From NCBI RefSeq assembly GCF_045062745.1, contig NZ_JBJGED010000045.1, positions 1-51,491 of the forward strand: DNA of 51,491 nucleotides, read 5' to 3'. This DNA is from Paenibacillus_AA sp045062745. Its GTDB lineage: Bacteria > Bacillota > Bacilli > Paenibacillales > NBRC-103111. The notes under the pieces were generated by a model, which saw only the letters and a program-made list of their open reading frames with translations, had not been told where the DNA came from and searched no databases. The stretch's first letter is position 1, and every line of letters starts with the position of its first letter. Positions 16,899 through 25,344 of the stretch are shown here, one piece after another. A program made the translations under genes and the position numbers.

Positions 16899-18509
16899 TT
16901 ATTTCACAAGCCCGGCCGCTTTGATCTGCTCGGCGTAGGCTTCGAACAGCTTCGTGCCGTTGTACTTCGTCATCAGCTCTTCGCGGTAAGCCGGCCAGTT
17001 CTTGCCGGATTTGTCTTCGAAGATCGCCTTCGCCTGCAGCTCGCGCTGGCGCTTGCGGAACGTCGCCAGGTCGAAGCCGGTAGGCGCGATCAGGCTCGTA
17101 CCGAGGTACGGGGCCGAAGGGATCGAAGCCAGCGTCTTCTCGATCTGACGATCGCGTTCGGTCTGGGTCGGATCGATGACCGTCAGGCCGAAGACATTCG
17201 GCGTCGCCGGCGTGAAGAAATCCCAGATCGTCAACCAGTCGCCCTTGTTCGTAATGTCAGCCGTAATGGCTTCCGGCTTCAGGGTGATCGTCTTCCCGTT
17301 CTTGGTGTAGTGCTTGTTCTCTTGGCCATAATGCGTCAGCAGGTAGCCTTCCTCGCTGGATAACCAGTCGAGGATCTCGACCGAACGGGCCACCTTCTCC
17401 GGATTTTTCTCCGCCACGCTTTTAGGGAACAGGAACGGGGAGCCCGGTGCAATCCCGGATTGAATCGGGTGACTGCCAAAAGGCGTGAACGGCACCCAGT
17501 TCGCGTTCGGGAACAGCGCTTTGGTCTTCGTCTGCAGGCTCTGCGGGTTGGAGTCAAAGGCAAAATCTTTTGTAGCCCCCAGGACGACCCCGACCTTGCC
17601 TTGCGCCGCCTTATCCGTGTGTTGTGGCGCCTTGTTCAGGAACCAGTCCGGGTCGACGACGCCTTCGGCGACGACTTTCGAGATATCGTTCAGCACCTGC
17701 TCCACGCGCGAATCGGTCTGCATATCGATGAACTTGCCGTTCTCCAGGAAGGTGGCGTAGATCAGCCCGTTCTTCCAATACTCCGGCCAATCGAGCCCGA
17801 TCCCGTCGCCGCCGGCCGCCGTGGTGAAGCCGTACGTGTCCTTTTTCCCATTGCCGTCCGGGTCGTTGTTGGTGAAGGCGCGCAAGACGTTCAAATATTC
17901 CTCGTACGTTTTCGGTACTTGCAGGTTCAATTTGTCCAGCCAATCCTTGCGGATATACCAGGCGCGGTACAATTCCTTGCTGTACGGGATCGGAGCGCGC
18001 AGCGTCTTCCCTTGAACCTGATAGCCGGCGAACGTTTTCTCGTCCACCCAATACTTGAAGTAGTTGGGCATCGTCTGAGGCGTGACGAACTTGGAAATGT
18101 CGGCCAGAATGCCGTCCAGCGCGTACTTCTGCCCCCCGTCCCCATTGGCGTCCCGCCACATGTCCGGCGCATCGTTCGCGGTGAGCTGGGCGTTGATCTT
18201 GTTGATGTAGTCCTGGCCCAACACCATGTAGTCCACGGTCAGCTTCACGTTGAACTTCTCTTCGATCGTCTTCTTGACGAAGTCCTCCTGGTCGCTCGGC
18301 AGCTTCGCATTCGCCGGACCTTCGATGAACCATTTGAGGTTCAGCTTCTCTTTTTGCGGCTGGGCTGAGGCGGTTGCGCCGGAACCTGTTGCGGCAGGTG
18401 ACGCTTGTGACGACGGCTTGTCGGAATCGGCCCCGCATGCGCTTAAGACGGTTGCGACCATCGCAGCGGTTGTAAGCACTTTCAAGTGAGTCATCGGTTT
18501 GGCTCTCAT
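16899..18509 (-). CDS. Extracellular sugar-binding lipoprotein of an ABC importer (family 1 type)
   Basis: The 536-residue protein has a lipoprotein signal (MRAKPM, then a hydrophobic stretch ending in LSAC) with the lipid-bearing Cys near residue 24, and a Ser/Ala/Thr linker. The mature part resembles the large binding proteins of the LplA type (EDFVKKTIEEKFNVKL near the N terminus, DMWRDANGDGG, then conserved aromatic stretches). ATG 18509 follows GGGGGAT; the frame stays open further upstream without signal features. No permease genes adjoin, so it is an orphan that may use permeases elsewhere, or the set at 44.5-46.4 kb, plus MsmX. The gene is divergent from a membrane AraC sensor, a usual regulator pairing. 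Confidence 0.87.
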   Translation of the reverse strand: MRAKPMTHLKVLTTAAMVATVLSACGADSDKPSSQASPAATGSGATASAQPQKEKLNLKWFIEGPANAKLPSDQEDFVKKTIEEKFNVKLTVDYMVLGQDYINKINAQLTANDAPDMWRDANGDGGQKYALDGILADISKFVTPQTMPNYFKYWVDEKTFAGYQVQGKTLRAPIPYSKELYRAWYIRKDWLDKLNLQVPKTYEEYLNVLRAFTNNDPDGNGKKDTYGFTTAAGGDGIGLDWPEYWKNGLIYATFLENGKFIDMQTDSRVEQVLNDISKVVAEGVVDPDWFLNKAPQHTDKAAQGKVGVVLGATKDFAFDSNPQSLQTKTKALFPNANWVPFTPFGSHPIQSGIAPGSPFLFPKSVAEKNPEKVARSVEILDWLSSEEGYLLTHYGQENKHYTKNGKTITLKPEAITADITNKGDWLTIWDFFTPATPNVFGLTVIDPTQTERDRQIEKTLASIPSAPYLGTSLIAPTGFDLATFRKRQRELQAKAIFEDKSGKNWPAYREELMTKYNGTKLFEAYAEQIKAAGLVK

Positions 18510-18620
18510 TTGTTGGTCATCCCCCAATTCGATTTGGTTGCTCTCGCTCGTTGCATTTTTAACGTTAAGGGATGGGGCGGGAGTTTGCCTATAGATCGTT
18601 TTTGCGGCATTCCTCGATTT

Positions 18621-18634
18621 TGAAAGCGTTATAA
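18621..18634 (+). promoter_or_regulatory. Candidate CcpA-binding cre site
   Basis: TGAAAGCGTTATAA matches the cre consensus TGNAARCGNWWWCA at 13 of 14 positions. It lies in the divergent region between the binding protein and the AraC sensor, ending five bases before the sensor's -35 box. Confidence 0.5.
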
Positions 18635-18639
18635 AAAGG

Positions 18640-18668
18640 TTGACGGTACAGGCCGCGCTTGAAATAAT
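18640..18668 (+). promoter_or_regulatory. Candidate promoter of the AraC-type sensor gene
   Basis: TTGACG, a 17-base spacer, then AATAAT, each 5 of 6 to consensus, about 52 bases before the ATG at 18721. Confidence 0.6.
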
Positions 18669-18720
18669 CAAAATAAAGGGATGCCCAAAAAGGGTAAATC
18701 GAGAGTGGAGGGAAAGCATC

Positions 18721-20961
18721 ATGAGCTTCATGAGACGGAACTGGTTTTACCGCCTGATGTTGTCCTACATCCCGGTGTTCCTGGCCGTTTGTTTGACGTT
18801 GCTCCTGATCCTGTTCCTTACAGTTCGACAACTGTCGGAGCGTTCCTCCATCCAATCCAATGAAACGGTAGCCCGCAATGCCAGCCAAATGCTGGAACAG
18901 TCGCTTCGGGGGATCGATGACGGGATGTTCCTGCTCGTAAATTCCAACTCGGACATCGAAGGGTTCTATGCCGAGACGAGCTCGGACAGCTTCGTCTCGG
19001 CATACCGGACTGCATTGGCTTTATCGAACTTGCAAACGCGTTTTCCCTTGATTGTTTCGCTTTATTTGGTCAATCCGGAGAAAAAAATCGTCCTCGAGCC
19101 AACCAGTATCGCCGAATCGGATCTGTATGCCGACAAGGCCTATATCGAAGCTCAGATGCAGTCGGATACTCGATTCCGGTGGGGGGACCGACGTAAACTT
19201 GCGTCTCCCTCCTCACCCCAAGGGACCCGCGAAGTGATCTCGATCGCCCGCATTGCGAATCTGCGCACGAAGGGGCTGCTCGTGTCTCAGGTGGACGTCA
19301 ATGAGCTGCAAAAGCTCTTGAGTCAATCCGTGGATACGTCGGTCGGTTATATCCGCATTGCCGATGGGAACGGCCGGCTGATCGGATCTACGATTCCCGC
19401 CGATGAGACGGGCAAAGAACGGAAGCGGCTCGCAACGGTGACGATGTCTTATACCGGCTGGACGATCGAGAGCGGCGTGCTGCAGCCGGGCATCCTCGGC
19501 TGGGCGGAGCCCGCGCTGTACATCTCCATCTCGCTCGGAGGACTGTGCATGCTGATCGGAGGCGTCTGGTTCGTGCTCGCTTCCCGGAGGCATTACCGAC
19601 CGGTACAGGGGCTGCTCAGTCAGGTGGGCGCCATCGGGCTCAAACGGCCGCTCGACCCGCCGCAGGGGGGCAGGCGCGACGAGTTTCAAACCATCGGCCG
19701 GGCATTGGACCATCTGTGGGATGATTCCAACCGGCTGAAGCTGGAGAATGAGGCGAACCGGAAGTTCAAACGGGTGCATCACTTCCTGCGGTTGGCAGAA
19801 GGGCGGTTCGACGCGGCTTCCTTCTATGGCCAGCGCGAGGAGGAACTGTTCGGACTTCGATTGGATGCGGGGCGTCCGACAGCAGTCATTGTAGAGCTCG
19901 ATCGCTATGCGGCCTTCTTCGGCACGGACCGCTCGGAGGAGGAGCTCCAGGCGATGCGGCTCGCGCTTCAGGGGCAGTTGGACTTGACCCTGGCCGATAC
20001 CGGCTGCTCGTTTACCTCCGAGTGGTTGTACGAGCACCAGCTAGGTGCGATCGTAATGCAGGGTGAGGCGGCGGACGCGGAGATCGGCCTGATCGCCGGG
20101 CTGGAGCAATTGCGCGCCTGGGTGGAGAAGGAGCTTCCTTGCACGGTGACGATCGCGGCGGGGGTGGCCGTAGACCGGATCGAATCGGTGTCGGTCTCGT
20201 TCCAGACCGCGCGCAGGGCGCTGGGGTATAAGCTGAGCTTGGGCAGCAACCGGCTGATCCCGCTGCACATCCTGCCGGACCGTGGCCAGCCGGAGTTGAT
20301 CCTGGAGCTCGAGCGCATCGAGGAAATCAGCCGTTCGCTCCGCATGGGAGAGACGGAATGGGAGGCGGAGCTGACGCAGCTGTCGGCGTCGCTGACATCG
20401 CACTTGTTCGGCGGCGAGCAGGTGCGCAACCTCCTGTACGTGCTGTTGTTCCACATTCAGCACAAGATGAGCGACCTGCCTGCGGAGCTGGACGGCTACT
20501 GGCAATCGGCCAACGAACGGCTGATGCAGAGCCTGAAGGAGGGAGAGAGCCTCGCCGAGATCAGCGCGGCGCTCCGGGGGACGCTATCGGCCGTGTCGGA
20601 GCAAATCCGGCTGTGGCGGGATTCCCGGCAAAACCGCAGTGCGATGCAAGAGGTCAAGCGGTACATCGACGAGCACTATTTTGACCCGGGCTTGTCGCAG
20701 TCGCTCCTGGGCGACGCCTTCCGGCTGCATCCTAGCTCGATTAGCCGGTTGTTCAAGGAGGAGTACGGCGTCAAGTTCGTCGACTATGTCAACAGCTTGC
20801 GCATCGAGAAGGCGATCGAGCTGATGGAGCAGGAGGAGTATCCGGTGCACGTGCTCGCGGAGAAGGTCGGCTTCATGCACAGCAAGACGTTCATTCAAGT
20901 GTTCAAAAAGCATACGGGGACAACGCCGGGGATGTACCGCAAGGAGCGGACCGGCACGTAG
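18721..20961 (+). CDS. Membrane-anchored AraC-family sensor/regulator
   Basis: A 746-residue one-protein signalling regulator typical of Paenibacillus. Order: a transmembrane helix at about 14-35, an extracellular cache-like sensor of about 240 residues, a second transmembrane helix near 275-295, a cytoplasmic linker region, and a C-terminal double helix-turn-helix of about 100 residues (EVKRYIDEHYFDPGLSQ start, SSISRLFKEEYG, and FIQVFKKHTGTTPG end). GGAGGG at 18707-18712 supports this ATG; an upstream in-frame start at 18640 coincides with the -35 box. It probably senses an extracellular sugar or a binding protein and controls the divergent lipoprotein gene. Confidence 0.88.
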   Translation: MSFMRRNWFYRLMLSYIPVFLAVCLTLLLILFLTVRQLSERSSIQSNETVARNASQMLEQSLRGIDDGMFLLVNSNSDIEGFYAETSSDSFVSAYRTALALSNLQTRFPLIVSLYLVNPEKKIVLEPTSIAESDLYADKAYIEAQMQSDTRFRWGDRRKLASPSSPQGTREVISIARIANLRTKGLLVSQVDVNELQKLLSQSVDTSVGYIRIADGNGRLIGSTIPADETGKERKRLATVTMSYTGWTIESGVLQPGILGWAEPALYISISLGGLCMLIGGVWFVLASRRHYRPVQGLLSQVGAIGLKRPLDPPQGGRRDEFQTIGRALDHLWDDSNRLKLENEANRKFKRVHHFLRLAEGRFDAASFYGQREEELFGLRLDAGRPTAVIVELDRYAAFFGTDRSEEELQAMRLALQGQLDLTLADTGCSFTSEWLYEHQLGAIVMQGEAADAEIGLIAGLEQLRAWVEKELPCTVTIAAGVAVDRIESVSVSFQTARRALGYKLSLGSNRLIPLHILPDRGQPELILELERIEEISRSLRMGETEWEAELTQLSASLTSHLFGGEQVRNLLYVLLFHIQHKMSDLPAELDGYWQSANERLMQSLKEGESLAEISAALRGTLSAVSEQIRLWRDSRQNRSAMQEVKRYIDEHYFDPGLSQSLLGDAFRLHPSSISRLFKEEYGVKFVDYVNSLRIEKAIELMEQEEYPVHVLAEKVGFMHSKTFIQVFKKHTGTTPGMYRKERTGT

Positions 20962-21037
20962 CGTCTCGTATCGCCAGGTATCGCCAAGTACCTCCAAGTA
21001 ACGCCAAGTAACGCCAAAAAACGCCTAGAAACCTCCA
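20961..21037 (+). repeat. 10-bp tandem array between the AraC gene and the oxidoreductase gene
   Basis: Seven to eight copies of a 10-bp unit related to TCGCCAAGTA / ACGCCAAGTA sit in strict 10-base register, beginning at the AraC stop codon. The inner units are nearly identical (20971-21020) and the outer ones are degraded. See findings. Confidence 0.85.
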
Positions 21038-21080
21038 CGGCCGAAGGGAAAGTAATTGTAGACGGGAGCCTGAAAAAAGC

Positions 21081-22226
21081 ATGACCATTGAACAACAACA
21101 GCCGCAAAAACCTCAGCCGCAACACGCGCAGCCGCCGGTGCGCATCGGCCTCGTCGGCTGCGGCGTGATGGGCCGCGTGTACTTGCAAGCGGCCGCCGGC
21201 CAGCCCGACCTCGCGATCGTCGCGGTCGCCGATGTGCAAGAAGCGGCGGCCCGGGCCGCGGCCGCCGAATTCTCCATCTCCGCGTGGTACAAGAGCGCGG
21301 AGGCGATGATCGACACGGCGGACGTGGACGCCGTCCTCCTGGCCGTGCCAGCCGCGTTCCGCACGAGGCTGGCGCTGTACGCCTTCGCGCGCGGCAAGCA
21401 CGCGCTGCTGGAGAAGCCGGTCGCGCTCAGCGCGACCGAAACGGAGCGGCTGCTCGAAGCAGCCGACGGGTTGGTGGCCGCGAGCTGCTCGTCGCGGCTG
21501 CGGTTCGCCGACTCGGCGGAAGCCGTGCGTCGGCTGCTCGAGGCCGGCACGATCGGCGCGCTGCGCACGATCTCGTGCCGCTGGCTGCTGCCGGCGAAGG
21601 CCGCGCCGGCGCCCGACAAGCTGCCGCCGGCGTGGCGGCTGAGCCCGGCCTTGAACGGCGGCGGCAACCTGACGAACCTAGGCACGTACGTGCTCGACTA
21701 CATGCTGGGCGTTACCGGCTGGCGGTACACGCCTGCTCAAGTGTCGGGCCGCGTCTGGACGCTCCAGGACATGTTCCGGCACCATGTTCCAGCCGGGTCG
21801 ACGGGAGAGACGCATACGGCGGCGATGATCGTATGCAGCGGCGATGAGGCCGGCAGCGAGCGCGAGACGGCCCCGGTCCTGCTGCTCGAGCAAGGCGAAT
21901 ATTTCGTCGGCCCGGAGGAGGCAGCCTGGCAGATTACCGGCGAGACCGGCACGATCCGCTTCCGTATCGTGCCCGGCCTGCGTAATGTTGTGACGCTGTA
22001 CCGCTACAGCGAGGCGAACGGCGTAGAAGCGGAGACCGTGTGGTCCGGCGACGAGACGTTCGGGGAGCTGCAGCGCCGAGTACTCCGAGACTTCGCCGGC
22101 GCGATCCGGGAGCGGCGGCCGCCCCGGACGACGCTGCGGCAGGCGTGGCTCTTGCAGCGGACGATCGAGGCGGTGTACCAAGCGTCCGAGTCCGGGCAGA
22201 CCGTAACGCTTCATCCGCAATCATGA
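21081..22226 (+). CDS. Gfo/Idh/MocA-family oxidoreductase
   Basis: NAD(P)-dependent dehydrogenase family acting mainly on sugars and inositols. The 381 residues begin with a Gln/Pro-rich tail of about 18 residues, then the Rossmann motif GLVGCGVMG (about 23-31), DADV and AVP segments, and the family catalytic-lysine motif EKPVA near 112-116; GGGNLTNLGTYVLDYML matches the second domain. No clear ribosome-binding site precedes the ATG (only GGGAGCC at 21064-21070). It follows the AraC gene across the 10-bp array and may act on the sugar imported by the adjacent system; the substrate cannot be told. A terminator follows. Confidence 0.87.
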   Translation: MTIEQQQPQKPQPQHAQPPVRIGLVGCGVMGRVYLQAAAGQPDLAIVAVADVQEAAARAAAAEFSISAWYKSAEAMIDTADVDAVLLAVPAAFRTRLALYAFARGKHALLEKPVALSATETERLLEAADGLVAASCSSRLRFADSAEAVRRLLEAGTIGALRTISCRWLLPAKAAPAPDKLPPAWRLSPALNGGGNLTNLGTYVLDYMLGVTGWRYTPAQVSGRVWTLQDMFRHHVPAGSTGETHTAAMIVCSGDEAGSERETAPVLLLEQGEYFVGPEEAAWQITGETGTIRFRIVPGLRNVVTLYRYSEANGVEAETVWSGDETFGELQRRVLRDFAGAIRERRPPRTTLRQAWLLQRTIEAVYQASESGQTVTLHPQS

Positions 22227-22232
22227 CCCCCA

Positions 22233-22264
22233 AACCCCTCTGGTGCAAATTGCCGAGGGGTTTT
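22233..22264 (+). terminator. Terminator after the oxidoreductase gene
   Basis: AACCCCTC pairs with GAGGGGTT across a 14-base loop, followed by further T (TTTT in total, 22261-22264). Confidence 0.78.
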
Positions 22265-22330
22265 CCGCCCTTTCCTGGATACAATAGGAACGGGTTTGTT
22301 ACAAAAATTCGACAAACGCTCGGTTTCCTT

Positions 22331-22358
22331 TTGAAATTGATTGTCGAACAGGTATAAT
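22331..22358 (+). promoter_or_regulatory. Promoter of the prs-like gene
   Basis: TTGAAA, a 16-base spacer, then a perfect TATAAT. The leader of about 60 bases carries a GGACGG/CCGTCC hairpin (22383-22406) before the GGGGGT ribosome-binding site. Confidence 0.75.
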
Positions 22359-22424
22359 AAAGCTGCACACAGTTGCATTCAAGGACGGAGCCGAGCGCCG
22401 CCGTCCTACTTATAGGGGGTAACC

Positions 22425-23375
22425 ATGTACACGGACAATTGTAAAATTTTCAGCGGATCGTCCAATCCGAAGCTGGCAGAGGCCATCTGCACGGAGTTAG
22501 GGGTGCCTCTCGGCAAGATTAAGTTATCCCGGTTCAAGAGCGGGGAAATTTATTGCCACTACGAGGAAACGATTCGAAATTGCGACGTGTTCTTGGTGCA
22601 GACCTTCAACCATCCCGTCAACGATCTCATGATGGAGCTGCTCATCATGATGGACGCAGCCCGTCGGGCCTCGGCCAAAACGATCAACTTGGTCATCCCC
22701 TACTACGGTTACTCCCGCCAGGAGCGGAAGGCGTCTCCGCGCGAGCCGATCTCGGCCAAACTGGTCGCCGACTTGCTGACCACCGCGGGCGCGAACAGCA
22801 TCATGACCGTGGACCTGCACGCCCCGGCGATTCAAGGCTTCTTCAACATCCCGGTCAACCATCTGACCGCAACGGATATGATCGCCGATTACATCAGGAG
22901 CAAGAACATCTCGAACCCGGTCGTCGTCTCGCCGGATGCGGGGCGGGCTACAACCGCCGAGAACTTGGCGAATATCCTGAACGCACCGTTCGCGATCATG
23001 ATCAAGAAGCGTCATGCGCATAATGAAGCCACGATTACGCACGTCATCGGGGACGTAGAAGGACGGACTCCGATTATCATAGAAGACCTCATCGACACCG
23101 GAGGTACGATCGTCAAGGTTGTCGAAGGGTTGAAGGAGCGCGGCGCCCAAGACGCCTACGTATGCGCCACGCATCCGGTGTTCACCGATCCGGCCATCAA
23201 GCGCCTCGATCACCCGAACATCAAGGAAGTGATCATCACCGACTCGATCGCCTTGCCGGAGACGGCCAGCGGCCGGTTCAAGGTGCTGTCGCTCGCGCAC
23301 TTGTTCTCCGATGCGATTCGCATCATCATGCAGGGCGGTTCGATCAGCACGCTGTTCAAGTACGGCGGCGTCTAG
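22425..23375 (+). CDS. prs: Ribose-phosphate pyrophosphokinase, divergent paralogue
   Basis: Makes PRPP from ribose 5-phosphate and ATP. The 316-residue length and overall fold are standard: FSGSSNPKLAE at the N terminus, YYGYSRQERK, the signature region at 130-145, the KK...HNE flexible loop near 194-201 and the PRPP loop EDLIDTGGT (220-228). It departs from the family signature at two places (Ala135 where Gln/Ser is usual, Asn145 where Asp is usual), and has Glu-Asp instead of Asp-Asp at the start of the PRPP loop. A second, canonical prs is expected elsewhere in the genome. It has its own strong promoter and a long hairpin downstream. Catalysis is likely but not certain. Confidence 0.85.
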   Translation: MYTDNCKIFSGSSNPKLAEAICTELGVPLGKIKLSRFKSGEIYCHYEETIRNCDVFLVQTFNHPVNDLMMELLIMMDAARRASAKTINLVIPYYGYSRQERKASPREPISAKLVADLLTTAGANSIMTVDLHAPAIQGFFNIPVNHLTATDMIADYIRSKNISNPVVVSPDAGRATTAENLANILNAPFAIMIKKRHAHNEATITHVIGDVEGRTPIIIEDLIDTGGTIVKVVEGLKERGAQDAYVCATHPVFTDPAIKRLDHPNIKEVIITDSIALPETASGRFKVLSLAHLFSDAIRIIMQGGSISTLFKYGGV

Positions 23376-23387
23376 AATGGCGATACA

Positions 23388-23425
23388 GGCGGAGCGGGTG
23401 TCCGGAATCGGGCATCCGCTCCGCC
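23388..23425 (+). other. Long hairpin after the prs-like gene
   Basis: A 16-bp stem (23388-23403 with 23410-23425, two G-T pairs) around the loop GGAATC. No T-run follows, so it is more likely an mRNA 3' stabiliser or weak terminator. Confidence 0.6.
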
Positions 23426-23517
23426 TATCCGCGCTTGTTGCGCGGGATTCCCTGTAGGTGAACCGAAGGAACTGTGATATACTTGAATGAAGTATGTCAC
23501 TGGAGGTGTCAATTACC

Positions 23518-25257
23518 ATGGCGAAGAAAAAGCCTGTGGCCGACCCGTTGCCGCGAAACGTCATATCGATCCCGATGGATGCCACTTTCTTTTTCGAGAG
23601 AGCAGTCCAGTCCTTGGATCGACACCACTATGACAAAGCCTTGAAATATTTTCGCAAGGCGGTCGATTACGAGCCCGAGAATCCGGTCAACCATTGCAAT
23701 CTGGCCGGCGTCCTCTCGGAGATGGGCAATTTTGAAGAGTCGAACCGGGTCCTCACCCATATCATAGATGAGATTGATCCCGCCATGACGGAGTGCCATT
23801 TCTATCTGGCGAACAATTATGCCAATATGGAGGACTTCGAGAAAGCCGAAGAGTCGCTCATCTACTATCTGGAGCACGACCCGAACGGCCATTACTTGGA
23901 GGAAGCCGAGGAAATGATGGAGCTGCTCAGCTACGAGCTGAACCGGCCCACCCGCCTGAAGTCGATCAAGAGCCGCGAAGGCATGTTCGAGCACGACCGG
24001 GCCCGGGCGCTCTTGGAGGAAGGGAAATTCTCCGAAGCGGTGCGCATTCTCGAGCAGTTGGTGGAGGCGAACCCCGATTTCATGGCCGCCCGCAACAACT
24101 TGGCGCTCGCTTACTATTACATGGGGCTGTTCGACCAATCGATGGAGACGATCAAGGAAGTGCTGGAGGTCGATCCGGGCAACCTGCACGCGTTGTGCAA
24201 CCTCGGCATCTTTTATCAGCATAACGGGCAGAAAGATGCTCTCCAGCAGCTCTTGGCCCAGCTGCGCAAGACGTATCCGATTCATCACGACCATGTGTTC
24301 AAGCTGGCTACGACGATGGGGATTCTGGGCGAGCATGAGACGGCGTTCCGCTTGTTCCGGCGGCTGCTCAAGAGCGCGGAGTCCGGACTGGATCCGTGCT
24401 TGTACCACTACACGGCGGTCTCGGCGTACCACATCGGCCGGTATACGGAAGCGGAGAAGCTGTGGCGCGTCGTGGAGAGGCTCGATCCCGGCACGGAAGT
24501 GGCCCCTTTCTATCTGAATCAGCTGAAAGAAATGCAGGACGGGCAGAAACGCGCCATCAGCTACCACTATCACCTGCCGTTCGAGGAGCAGTTCAAGGTG
24601 CTGGAGGCGGCGGAGGACGGGATTCCCGATCATATGCGGCGCGATCCGCTCGTTCGCTCGTCGTTCTTCTGGGCGCTGCGCCACGGGGATAAGGATACGA
24701 AGCTCCAAGTGATCCAAGCGTTCGGCATGATCGCCGACAGCGAGGTGGAGGATGCGCTGCGCGCGTTCCTGCTCGATCCGAAGGAAGACGAGTATTTGAA
24801 AAAGGTTGCAATGTTCGTCCTGCGCAGCATGCGCGCGAAGGAGCCGATCCAAGTGCTCCTGCAGGGCAAGCAGGTGACGGCCTCGGCTCCCTGGTCCCCG
24901 AACCTGCCCGTCTGGAAGGACGAGTGGCAGGAAGTGATGCAGTGCGCGCTCGGCAAGATGGAGAAGCGCTACGATATGGTGCAGCAGCACGACCTGGAGA
25001 CGCTGTGGGTCGAATTTCTGACGCGGATGTACCCGAGCGTGCCGAGGATTACGAAGATCGACGGCTGGGCGGCGGCGCTCGAATACCTAACCGCCAAGAT
25101 GCACCGCCGGCAAATCTCGTATCACGAGGTGGCCGCGCGTTACGGCATCTCGACGGCTACGGTCAGCAAGCATGTGAAGTCGATTGACGACGCGTGCGGC
25201 CTGAAGGCCAAGATGGACGAAATTTTCCCGAAGCTGAAGCGCTCCGAACAGGGGTAG
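23518..25257 (+). CDS. TPR-repeat protein, YvcD-like
   Basis: A 579-residue soluble protein with tandem tetratricopeptide repeats, clearest at about 25-95 and 150-310 (AVQSLDRHHYDKALKYFRKA, NLAGVLSEMGNFEESN, ARALLEEGKFSEAVRI, NNLALAYYYMGLFDQSM). The last 70 residues carry a helix-turn-helix-like segment (SYHEVAARYGISTATVSKHVK). ATG 23518 follows GGAGGTG (23502-23508). The position before trxB matches B. subtilis yvcD. Function unknown; a scaffold or regulatory role is inferred from the repeats and the HTH-like tail. Confidence 0.85.
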   Translation: MAKKKPVADPLPRNVISIPMDATFFFERAVQSLDRHHYDKALKYFRKAVDYEPENPVNHCNLAGVLSEMGNFEESNRVLTHIIDEIDPAMTECHFYLANNYANMEDFEKAEESLIYYLEHDPNGHYLEEAEEMMELLSYELNRPTRLKSIKSREGMFEHDRARALLEEGKFSEAVRILEQLVEANPDFMAARNNLALAYYYMGLFDQSMETIKEVLEVDPGNLHALCNLGIFYQHNGQKDALQQLLAQLRKTYPIHHDHVFKLATTMGILGEHETAFRLFRRLLKSAESGLDPCLYHYTAVSAYHIGRYTEAEKLWRVVERLDPGTEVAPFYLNQLKEMQDGQKRAISYHYHLPFEEQFKVLEAAEDGIPDHMRRDPLVRSSFFWALRHGDKDTKLQVIQAFGMIADSEVEDALRAFLLDPKEDEYLKKVAMFVLRSMRAKEPIQVLLQGKQVTASAPWSPNLPVWKDEWQEVMQCALGKMEKRYDMVQQHDLETLWVEFLTRMYPSVPRITKIDGWAAALEYLTAKMHRRQISYHEVAARYGISTATVSKHVKSIDDACGLKAKMDEIFPKLKRSEQG

Positions 25258-25344
25258 CCTCCTAATAGTCGAATAGATCGAAGGCTGAGCTGACGGAGCT
25301 TGCTATACCCATAGAGAAATGCATCCAAAGGAGGTACGTCTAAG

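Noticed and set aside
18509..18731. N-terminal extension of the orphan binding protein
   Set aside because: The extension covers the divergent promoter and cre-like site and would hide the lipoprotein signal; ATG 18509 gives a normal lipobox signal peptide.
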